Program-made: the position numbers and the translations under genes | In this document: one piece after another, positions 45,213 through 51,476 of the stretch | Layout of the letters: each line of letters opens with the position of its first letter | Position numbering within the stretch: position 1 is the stretch's first letter | Source of the DNA: Puia dinghuensis | Lineage (GTDB): Bacteria; Bacteroidota; Bacteroidia; Chitinophagales; Chitinophagaceae | DNA length: 51,476 bases | NCBI GenBank assembly: GCA_026225275.1 | Contig: JAMFSL010000266.1 | Location: 1-51,476, forward strand | Direction of reading: 5' to 3' | The notes under the pieces: model-generated | What the model saw: only the letters and a program-made list of their open reading frames with translations | The model's database searches: none | What the model was told of the DNA's origin: nothing

Positions 45213-45735
45213 TCAATCGGATCTACGGTTTCTTCGGGAAAAAATACAGGATTTGAAAAATGCCATATTTTTCAGCCAGAACACCTCTTTGCTGAGGATG
45301 GCTACGACGATAGTTTCTATTTCCAAAGTAGATGAACTGGGGCAAATGTGGTTTTTTATTCCCCGTCCGCTGCAGGCTCTTCATGAATTTGATCGGGAAT
45401 TCCCCGTGCGGCTTGAATTCTTCCGGAAAGGGAAGAAGTTTTTTCTGCATGTGTCAGGGAAGGCCTTTATCGTTACCGATCCTGAAGAGGTGAATAGTCT
45501 GGTTCACGATGATATCAGGCAACTGGCATCGGATCATCTCGTGTTGATCAAGGTCAGGATGACAAAAGCGGATTATTTCGAAAGTAGCGGCAGTGGCGAT
45601 CTGGCCCATGCTTCCGGCTGGTGGAAAGATGTCCGCACCCATGTACATGCATGGATGTTCAATACACGTCCCGGTTACAAGCCCTATTATCTGGCAGATA
45701 CGCCGATGCCGTTGTTGTCCGGCGGGGTGGCATAG
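45205..45735 (+). CDS. Pyridoxamine 5'-phosphate oxidase-like (FMN split-barrel) protein
   Basis: The start at 45205 (MLNQSDLRFLREKIQDLKNA) is preferred; an ATG at 45184 is also in frame. The 176-aa protein matches the general-stress FMN split-barrel group: IQDLKNAIFFSQNTSLLRMA, the strand MWFFIPRPLQALHEF, VRLEFFRKGKKFFLHVSGKA and DPEEVNSL. Family members bind FMN or related cofactors and are often induced by stress. The C-terminal WWKDVRTHVHAWMFNTRPGY is an addition often seen in Bacteroidota. It lies about 30 bases before the DUF4142 gene. Confidence 0.78.
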   Translation: MLNQSDLRFLREKIQDLKNAIFFSQNTSLLRMATTIVSISKVDELGQMWFFIPRPLQALHEFDREFPVRLEFFRKGKKFFLHVSGKAFIVTDPEEVNSLVHDDIRQLASDHLVLIKVRMTKADYFESSGSGDLAHASGWWKDVRTHVHAWMFNTRPGYKPYYLADTPMPLLSGGVA

Positions 45736-45766
45736 CTTTTGAACTTATGAAGGCAAAATGCTATTT

Positions 45767-46378
45767 ATGAAAAACTTATCAATGTATTGTGCCATAGGAA
45801 TGCTGGCTTTTGCCTGCTTTGGCTGTAATAACAGTAATTCATCCGATAGCGCCGCAGCCGCAAAAGATTCCAACGCCACAAAAATGGATAGTGCCGCAGC
45901 CGACAGTACGGGTAAGGCCGCGATTCCATCAACGGTATCGTCAGCGGATCAGAATTTTGCCGTCAATACCGCCGTCGCGGGAATGACCGAGATCCAGGCC
46001 GGTCAGTTGGCCGAGCAGAAGGGAATGGCGCAGGATGTAAAAGATTACGGTGCGATGATGGTGAAAGATCATACGGCTGCAGCAGATAAGCTGAAGGCCA
46101 TTGCTGCACAAAAGAATATTACATTGCCCTCTGCATTGTCTTCTGATGCGCAGAAGAGCATCGATAACCTGCAAGGCGACAGTGGAAAAAAATTCGATAA
46201 AGACTTTCTGGCGATGATGGTATCCGATCATAAGAAAGTGATCAGTGCATTTGAAGATGAATCGAAGAACGGGTCGGATGCCGATATCCGGGCTTTCGCG
46301 GATAGTACGCTGCATACCCTGCACCAGCATCTGGACAAGGCAGAAAAATGTGAAAAAATGATGAAGAGCGGGATGTAA
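45767..46378 (+). CDS. DUF4142 lipoprotein
   Basis: The ATG at 45767 (MKNLSMYCAIGMLAFACFGC) gives a lipoprotein signal, with the Cys just after FACFG; an ATG at 45758 is also in frame. The 203-aa protein has a Ser/Asp/Ala-rich linker and a helical DUF4142 domain (about residues 65-203; FAVNTAVAGMTEIQAGQLAE, VKDYGAMMVKDHTAAADKL, FLAMMVSDHKKVISAFEDES). DUF4142 proteins are periplasmic ferritin-like proteins linked to stress. A strong terminator follows directly. Confidence 0.9.
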   Translation: MKNLSMYCAIGMLAFACFGCNNSNSSDSAAAAKDSNATKMDSAAADSTGKAAIPSTVSSADQNFAVNTAVAGMTEIQAGQLAEQKGMAQDVKDYGAMMVKDHTAAADKLKAIAAQKNITLPSALSSDAQKSIDNLQGDSGKKFDKDFLAMMVSDHKKVISAFEDESKNGSDADIRAFADSTLHTLHQHLDKAEKCEKMMKSGM

Positions 46379-46395
46379 TCAATCAATAGACGGTA

Positions 46396-46422
46396 GGGCA
46401 GGATGTTTCCTGCCCTTTTTTT
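46396..46422 (+). terminator. Intrinsic terminator of the DUF4142 gene
   Basis: GGGCAGGA at 46396-46403 and TCCTGCCC at 46408-46415 pair perfectly around TGTT, followed by a run of seven T (46416-46422). The run reaches the stop codon of the convergent ABC permease gene. Confidence 0.9.
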
Positions 46423-48820
46423 ATTCCGTTCTAAGACTTTTTGCCGGATTAGCGCGGGCAGCCAGTGAGGCCTTACCGCCGACAGTCAATACGGCGATCA
46501 GTACTGCTACGCCGCCGGCGGCCAGGAACATCCAAATGTTAATACCTACCCGATAGGCAAAGCCCTGAAGCCATTGGTGCATGGCGTACCAGGTCAATGG
46601 CGTGCTGATGAGTACTGACAGCACTATGGGTTTGATGAGGTCTTTCGATATCAGCAGGACGATACCTGATATGCTTGCGCCCAGCACTTTCCGGATACCA
46701 ATCTCCCTGGTCCGCTGGCCGATACTGAAAGTTACCAGTCCAAAGAGCCCCAGGCAGGCGATGATGATGGCCAGGGTTGTGAAGATCAGGAGCAGCTTGC
46801 CCTGCTTCCGTTCCGCAGCATACTGGAGGGAGAAATTTTCGTCGAGGAAATTATATTTCAAGGTTGCAGAAGGATCGAAGCGATGGTATACGGCGGCAAT
46901 ATGCTGTAGCGCCTGCGGGACATGACCCGGCGTTACCCGAACATACAAATTATCATCTTCCCGTAATACCGGGGGCATTTCCATTATTAGCGGCTGGAGC
47001 TTATGTTGCAGCGAATAGAAGTTGAAATCTTTTGTTACTCCGATCACCGTCGCCATGCCTGTTTTATAGTCAGGGCCAATCTGCAGCTGCAGTCTTTTAC
47101 CTATGGGGTTCGTCCAGCCCAATTCCTTCACCATGGTTTCATTCACCAGCACAGATCCATACTGATCCGTTGGTTGAGTAGTTGAGAAGTTGCGGCCGGC
47201 AGCTAATGAGATCTGCATCGTAGAGAGAAAATCGGCATCGACATAGAGGCTCTGGATCTGTTTGCCTTCGGTGGTGATGGCGCCGTTCTGTTCGGCGTGC
47301 ACGGGAAGATAGTTGCCGATATCATTATTGCCGATGGGGTTCCCTGCCGCAGCCGCTGCTGCCACCGAGGGATCCTGCAGGAGCTGCGTCTTCAGATCTT
47401 CGATGTGCTGACGCACGGCGGGATTAGGCAGGTGAAAGGTCAGCACCTGGTCCTTGTTGAACCCGAGATCCTTGTTCTGCATATAATGCAGCTGGAGGTA
47501 GATGATCGACGATCCGGCTATCAGAAAAATAGTGACGACGAACTGGAAGGTCACCAGTGATTTGCGGAACAGTATCGTATTAGATTGGTTGCCTTGCTGT
47601 CCTTTGAGCGAGGAGATCGTGCGGAATCCGGAGAGGAACAGAGCCGGGTAAAGCCCCCCTATCAGCCCGATCAGGACGGCCAGGCCGCCGAACATCGACA
47701 GGGTAGGGATCATTCCGTAGGGAGCGATACTGAGTGATTTTCCAGCCAGTTGATTAAAGGCAGGCAGAAGCGTATAGGCCAGGAAGGCGGCGATGACGGC
47801 TGCCAGCAGTGCAAAAAGGACCGATTCCGTCAGGAACATAGTCATCAGCTGGCTGCGGCCCGAGCCGATCACTTTCCGTACCCCTATCTCTTTCATTCGT
47901 ACTGATGACCTTGCCGTAGCGAGGTTGACGTAATTGATAAGAGCAATGCCTAATATCAGCAGAGCTACTGCCGAGAAAAGCCAAATGTAGCGGATATCGC
48001 CGTTGCGGCTGATCTCATAGTCCAGGGCAGAATGCAGATGGATCGAGGTCACTGGTTGCAGGTCTATCCTGTATTCAGTCCCTTTTGCGAGCGTCGTCTT
48101 CAGATTGCGGTCGACAAATTGCGGCATCCTGGCTTCCAGCCGATGAATGTCTGCATCCTTACGGAGCAGGATATACGTATACAAATAAGAGTTCTGGATG
48201 TCGTTAGTGGCAGGCGGCGGCATCGACCGAAGGGCGCTGAAATGCAGATGCGAGTTATCGGGTTGGTCTTCCATGATGCCTGTTACCAGGCTGGGGGCAT
48301 CATGTTCGATGGTGACGGATTTATTCAGGGCATCTTCCGCATGGCCGAAAAGTTTTGTGGCCAGTGTCCGGGTCAGCACAATGGAATTGGGTGCCGACAA
48401 AGCGTTCAGCGGGTCTCCATACAAAAAAGGAAACCGGAACACCGTCAAGACCGAACTGTCTGCCATCAGCATATCGGGTACGTCTATCTTCTGGTCGCCA
48501 TAGATCAATGTTCCATTGCCTTCGGCGTCAATGCGGGCTGCGGCTTCTATTTCGGGATAGTCCTTTTGCAGGGCCGGAGCGAAGAGTGCGGGCGTGATGG
48601 CCAGCTTGAAGCTTCCGCCGGATGTGGTGCCGGAATGAGTGACGCGGTAAATGCGGTTGGCATTGACCGAAGTCCGGTCATAGCTTAGTTCGTCTGCGAT
48701 ATAGAGCGCCAGGAGCCAGAATACGGAGAGACCGATGGCCAGACCGGCTATATTAATAACCGAGTAAGCCTTATTCTTTTGCAGGTTGCGCCAAGCAATG
48801 CGGAAGTAGCTTTTTAACAT
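46421..48820 (-). CDS. MacB/FtsX-type ABC transporter permease
   Basis: The 799-aa protein has the MacB-type periplasmic core and FtsX-type layout: an N-terminal helix (AYSVINIAGLAIGLSVFWLL), a large extracellular domain, three helices near 280-400 (including the LARTARSSVR-like LATARSSVRMKEIGVRKVIG), a second periplasmic domain and three more helices near 670-790 (LGLFGLVTFSIGQRTREIGI). The repeated REIGxRKVLGA motif is seen in both halves. Bacteroidota carry many such permeases, often with separate ATPase genes; no ATPase gene is adjacent here. Cargo is unknown. Confidence 0.92.
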   Translation of the reverse strand: MLKSYFRIAWRNLQKNKAYSVINIAGLAIGLSVFWLLALYIADELSYDRTSVNANRIYRVTHSGTTSGGSFKLAITPALFAPALQKDYPEIEAAARIDAEGNGTLIYGDQKIDVPDMLMADSSVLTVFRFPFLYGDPLNALSAPNSIVLTRTLATKLFGHAEDALNKSVTIEHDAPSLVTGIMEDQPDNSHLHFSALRSMPPPATNDIQNSYLYTYILLRKDADIHRLEARMPQFVDRNLKTTLAKGTEYRIDLQPVTSIHLHSALDYEISRNGDIRYIWLFSAVALLILGIALINYVNLATARSSVRMKEIGVRKVIGSGRSQLMTMFLTESVLFALLAAVIAAFLAYTLLPAFNQLAGKSLSIAPYGMIPTLSMFGGLAVLIGLIGGLYPALFLSGFRTISSLKGQQGNQSNTILFRKSLVTFQFVVTIFLIAGSSIIYLQLHYMQNKDLGFNKDQVLTFHLPNPAVRQHIEDLKTQLLQDPSVAAAAAAGNPIGNNDIGNYLPVHAEQNGAITTEGKQIQSLYVDADFLSTMQISLAAGRNFSTTQPTDQYGSVLVNETMVKELGWTNPIGKRLQLQIGPDYKTGMATVIGVTKDFNFYSLQHKLQPLIMEMPPVLREDDNLYVRVTPGHVPQALQHIAAVYHRFDPSATLKYNFLDENFSLQYAAERKQGKLLLIFTTLAIIIACLGLFGLVTFSIGQRTREIGIRKVLGASISGIVLLISKDLIKPIVLSVLISTPLTWYAMHQWLQGFAYRVGINIWMFLAAGGVAVLIAVLTVGGKASLAARANPAKSLRTE

Positions 48821-49019
48821 GACTGATCAGATGCTGGTTTAGTGCCAGCAGTATAATATGTTAATATACAGATTTTTAAGCTATCAGGAACCGATCGGGA
48901 GAGTCCGTTTATGTTACACTGATCGTCCGCTTTCGATACAAGCTGTTGCGGTGTATAAAGGCCGCGGTGGCGCGGCTTTCCAAGACAAGATCATTCGACA
49001 CTGCGCCACTGGCGCAAGG

Positions 49020-49033
49020 TTGACAATTGTCAA
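49020..49033. promoter_or_regulatory. 14-bp perfect palindrome TTGACAATTGTCAA
   Basis: The sequence reads the same on both strands and lies about 150 bases before the start of the receiver-protein gene, just upstream of a possible promoter. Its form fits a dimeric repressor or activator site. Confidence 0.4.
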
Positions 49034-49074
49034 AAATTAAAGAATCTAATGGTATTTACTTAGTGTTGGTCCTC

Positions 49075-49102
49075 TTGAAATTTATACAATTCACTTATCT
49101 TG
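49075..49102 (+). promoter_or_regulatory. Possible Bacteroidota-type promoter
   Basis: TTG at 49075-49077 and TATCTTG at 49096-49102, spaced by 18 bases, resemble the Bacteroidota -33 TTG and -7 TAnnTTTG elements, with one deviation in the second. The start of transcription would be near 49110, 75 bases before the receiver ATG. Confidence 0.35.
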
Positions 49103-49186
49103 TCATTCTTTAAGCCCGGTTAAGGCTCCGCCGGTAGCACCCCTTTTTAGACCTGTCTTTCTCTATTTATCATTTAATGACAACTT

Positions 49187-49582
49187 ATGATCAGGATTTT
49201 ATTAGCTGATGATTATACAATCATCAGGAAAGGAGTCAGACAGATTCTTACGCAGGCCTACCCGACTGCGGAAATCGGAGAAATTGAAGAAGGCGAGGAA
49301 TGGATGGAAAAGTTGAGAGGTACACCCTGGGACATGATCATTTCCGATCTTCCCCAACCGGACAAAGGGGGCTATCTTGCCTTGCAGCAGATCCGGCAGG
49401 ATTTTCCGGCTCTTCCGGTGCTGATCCTAAGCTTGTATACGAAGGAACATCATGCTTTCCGGGCTTTGCAGTCCGGCGCCTCCGGATATCTTGGCAAAGA
49501 TGCCGCTCCCGACGAACTGCTCTGGGCCGTCCGGCAGATCCTGTCGGGCAAAAAATATATCGCTATTCCGAAAGATAATTGA
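49187..49582 (+). CDS. Stand-alone response-regulator receiver protein
   Basis: The 131-aa protein is one receiver domain: acidic pair LLADDYT, phospho-acceptor Asp in DMIISDLPQ, Ser in VLILSLYTKEH and Lys in GYLGKDAAPDELLWAVRQIL. These four conserved positions look intact. It resembles the receiver domain of NarL/FixJ proteins, but the LuxR-type DNA-binding domain is absent: it stops at KYIAIPKDN. It may act by protein contact or have lost its output domain. No kinase gene is adjacent. The oxidoreductase gene starts 23 bases downstream. Confidence 0.88.
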   Translation: MIRILLADDYTIIRKGVRQILTQAYPTAEIGEIEEGEEWMEKLRGTPWDMIISDLPQPDKGGYLALQQIRQDFPALPVLILSLYTKEHHAFRALQSGASGYLGKDAAPDELLWAVRQILSGKKYIAIPKDN

Positions 49583-49605
49583 TTCGGCCTTGGTACATTA
49601 GCTAC

Positions 49606-51066
49606 ATGGATGCGAATTCATTTAACGATTCTCGCCGGAATTTCCTGAAAAAGGGGTTCGTCACGGCCGCGGGGTTCTATATTATCCCCCGTCATGTATT
49701 GGGAGGCAAGGGGTATACAGCCCCGAGTGATAAACTGATCATTGCATCCATTGGCGCCGGTGGTAAAGGAGAAACCGATATCAATTACCTGAGTGGCACC
49801 GGAAAAGCTGAGATTGCCGTACTCTGCGATGTAGATGACAGGAGGGCTGCCAATAGCCGAAAAAAATTTCCCAACGCGAAATACTATAAGGATTACCGGG
49901 AGATGCTCGATAAAGAGCACAAGCATGTGGATGCTATGTCCATTTCTACCCCGGATCATATGCATGCCGTTATTGGTATGGCCTGCATGCAATTGGGCAA
50001 ACACGTCTATATACAGAAACCGCTGGCGCACGATATTTATGAAGCCCGGATGCTGACGCAGGCGGCGGCACATTATAAGGTGGTGTCCCAGATGGGGAAC
50101 CAGGGTGGTTCGGGGGATGGTGTCCGTCAACTGGTCGACTGGTATCGTGCCGGGGTGATCGGCGATGTGACAGAGGTTTTTTGCTTTACTAACAGGCCCG
50201 TATGGCCGCAAGGGATCCAGTGGCCTTCCGAGAAGGTTCCGGTACCTGCCGAACTGGACTGGAACTTATGGTTGGGCACGGCTCCCTTTAAGGACTATGT
50301 CGACAATCTCGTTCCCTTTAATTGGCGGGGCTGGTGGGATTATGGCACTGGTGCATTGGGTGACATGGGTTGTCACATCATCGCTCCTGCCTTTCAGGTA
50401 TTGGGATTGGGTTATCCTACAGAGGCGCAATGCAGTGTCGGAGGCGTGTACATTGGCGAGTTTCAAGCCGGCTATTTTCCTGACAGCTGTCCGCCCTCTT
50501 CGCATATCACTTTAAAATTCAAGGGGGCAGATGGAAAGCCAGATATCAAGCTGCATTGGATGGATGGAGGGATACAGCCTGAAAGGCCCGACGAATTGGG
50601 CCCGGATGAAATTTTCGGCGACGGCGACAACGGGACTTATTTCATCGGCACCAAGGGTAAGATGATGTGCGCCACTTATGGCCGTAATCCGCAGCTGCTG
50701 CCTACTTCGAAGACTGCCGCCACCGTTGTGCCGCAGACTATTGCGCGGGTGCCCGGCGCCGATGGTTATGGTCATTACCTGGCATGGATAGAGGCTTCCA
50801 TGGCGGGTTATGGCAGTGATAAAGAAAAAAATCTGAGTTCCAACTTCAAGGTGGCCGGTCCACTGACCGAGACCGTTTTGATGGGCAACCTGGCCATCCG
50901 CAGCAGCCAGTTGCGCAAGCCCAAGGCCGATGGGAAGGGATACGACTATCCCGGGCGTCATATCAAGTTATTGTGGGATGGAGATAATATGAAAATCACC
51001 AATTTTGACGATGCCAACCAGTTCGTCAGGCGGAGTTACCGGGACGGCTGGAGTCTGCCCGCCTAA
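49606..51066 (+). CDS. Tat-exported Gfo/Idh/MocA-family protein
   Basis: The ATG at 49606 (MDANSFNDSRRNFLKKG) places the twin-arginine signal SRRNFLKKGFVTAAGFY at the N-terminus. The 486-aa protein then shows the nucleotide-binding fold (IASIGAGGKGETDINYL), SISTPDHMHAVIGMACM and HVYIQKPLAHDIYEARML, where the lysine of the EKP-like motif is present as QKP. The middle part (WNLWLGTAPFKDY, NWRGWWDYGTGALGDMGCHI) is typical of the larger secreted members. It probably works on glycans or sugars in the periplasm. It follows the receiver gene by 23 bases, which may only be chance. Confidence 0.93.
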   Translation: MDANSFNDSRRNFLKKGFVTAAGFYIIPRHVLGGKGYTAPSDKLIIASIGAGGKGETDINYLSGTGKAEIAVLCDVDDRRAANSRKKFPNAKYYKDYREMLDKEHKHVDAMSISTPDHMHAVIGMACMQLGKHVYIQKPLAHDIYEARMLTQAAAHYKVVSQMGNQGGSGDGVRQLVDWYRAGVIGDVTEVFCFTNRPVWPQGIQWPSEKVPVPAELDWNLWLGTAPFKDYVDNLVPFNWRGWWDYGTGALGDMGCHIIAPAFQVLGLGYPTEAQCSVGGVYIGEFQAGYFPDSCPPSSHITLKFKGADGKPDIKLHWMDGGIQPERPDELGPDEIFGDGDNGTYFIGTKGKMMCATYGRNPQLLPTSKTAATVVPQTIARVPGADGYGHYLAWIEASMAGYGSDKEKNLSSNFKVAGPLTETVLMGNLAIRSSQLRKPKADGKGYDYPGRHIKLLWDGDNMKITNFDDANQFVRRSYRDGWSLPA

Positions 51067-51119
51067 TAAGGGGGGGTGTCTCTTCATAGGTTCACTGCAA
51101 AAATTATCGGCAAACCAGA

Positions 51120-51177
51120 TAAGACATTTCTGCTGATTGATAGCGTATTATGTGCGCTGCATGATTGTAATGTCTTA
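51120..51177. repeat. 9-bp inverted repeat
   Basis: TAAGACATT at 51120-51128 and AATGTCTTA at 51169-51177 are reverse complements with 40 bases between. The inner part can also pair weakly (AGCG with CGCT). It could be part of a structured leader RNA or the 3' end of the previous gene. Confidence 0.35.
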
Positions 51178-51310
51178 GTTCGTCTAAATTATATACCGCA
51201 TTTATACAATAAATTTACGTATAAAGCCTTTATAATAGGTTAGTTTAAGATAGTAAATACGATAGTGAAAATCCGATTCTAACGAAGACCAAGCTAAAAA
51301 CCCAATTATT

Positions 51311-51367
51311 ATGAAACCCAAACCTTACACAACCTTTCGTCCGATCCGGCTACGCACTAAAAAGTGA
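51311..51367 (+). CDS. Possible 18-aa leader peptide
   Basis: ATG at 51311 opens a frame ending with TGA at 51365 (MKPKPYTTFRPIRLRTKK). It is rich in Arg, Lys and Pro. It overlaps the left arm (GTGACAAG, 51364-51371) of an inverted repeat that ends near 51431. This arrangement can be found in leader-peptide regulation, but the peptide could be a chance frame. Confidence 0.3.
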   Translation: MKPKPYTTFRPIRLRTKK

Positions 51368-51476
51368 CAAGCAGGCAGCGATACTCACCATGCTGCGAAT
51401 CAACCACTTCTGTAAATAGTGGCCTTGTCACGGTCCTTCCTTAGCGACCGGTACTCACGCCTATTTGTAGTTGTGC

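Larger units (their letters stand above)
48821..49186. other. Intergenic region before the receiver-protein gene
   Basis: These 366 bases separate the minus-strand permease start from the plus-strand receiver gene. I see a 14-bp palindrome at 49020-49033 and a possible promoter at 49075-49102 (listed separately) and no convincing coding frame. Confidence 0.5.
51067..51476. other. Non-coding end of the window
   Basis: No gene of normal size starts in these 410 bases. There is a 9-bp inverted repeat at 51120-51128 / 51169-51177, an AT-rich stretch, an 18-codon frame at 51311-51367 and further inverted repeats to 51431. A gene may begin beyond the right edge. Confidence 0.45.

Noticed and set aside
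48858-49040. 60-codon frame before the receiver gene
   Set aside because: Its composition is not convincing and it spans the palindrome; it is probably a chance frame.

Overview
The window looks like chromosomal DNA of a Bacteroidota bacterium, most likely of the Chitinophagaceae type. The signs are a SusC/SusD pair, a TamB/TamL pair in which the TamA-like protein carries a lipoprotein signal, DUF4142 and lmo0937-family stress proteins, a KGG-motif protein, weak Shine-Dalgarno signals and a mid-range GC content. The family assignment rests on gene content only.

Layout. 1-92 is the end of a membrane transporter, possibly NRAMP. 179-4253 (minus strand) holds a YciE-type ferritin-like protein, a KGG-motif low-complexity protein and a large secreted Trp/Tyr/Gly-rich repeat protein. 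4429-12148 is an alpha-glucan/trehalose block: a small protein, the debranching enzyme GlgX, the trehalohydrolase TreZ and two GH13 alpha-glucosidases. 12126-17438 holds a degenerate sensor kinase, a large MscS channel, a DinB-fold protein and a DUF72 protein. 17580-30040 is one long plus-strand polysaccharide utilization locus for pectin: SusC, SusD, GH28, a Gfo/Idh/MocA oxidoreductase, a CE8 pectinesterase, GH105 with an extra C-terminal domain, and glucuronate isomerase UxaC. The enzymes would de-esterify and cut homogalacturonan outside the cytoplasm, import the oligomers through SusCD, finish unsaturated ends with GH105 and pass uronate to UxaC. 30041-36504 is a mixed stress region: two small hydrophilic or acidic proteins, a second MscS channel, a decayed topoisomerase IB gene, a 48-aa lmo0937-type membrane protein, a YihY/BrkB protein, Ku and RpoN. 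36775-44138 is the tamB-tamL operon. 44279-46378 holds small stress-like proteins (FMN split-barrel, DUF4142). 46421-48820 is a MacB/FtsX-type ABC permease. 49187-51066 is a stand-alone receiver protein followed by a Tat-exported Gfo/Idh/MocA protein. The last 410 bases are non-coding apart from a possible leader peptide and contain inverted repeats.

Much of the window outside the pectin locus and the envelope genes reads as a stress and osmotic-adaptation region: ferritin-like protein, KGG protein, trehalose and glycogen enzymes, two MscS channels, lmo0937, Ku, DUF4142. Four convergent gene pairs overlap at their 3' ends. The points most worth a second look are a 29-bp repeat element that also sits in frame inside tamB, the topoisomerase IB pseudogene, the sensor kinase that appears to lack its phospho-acceptor histidine, the Ku-RpoN gene pair, a 14-bp perfect inverted repeat before the ferritin-like gene, and a hidden C-terminal gene remnant at 45033-45212. 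I found no rRNA, recognisable tRNA, CRISPR array, prophage or insertion sequence. No single locus here is clearly a new multi-gene system.
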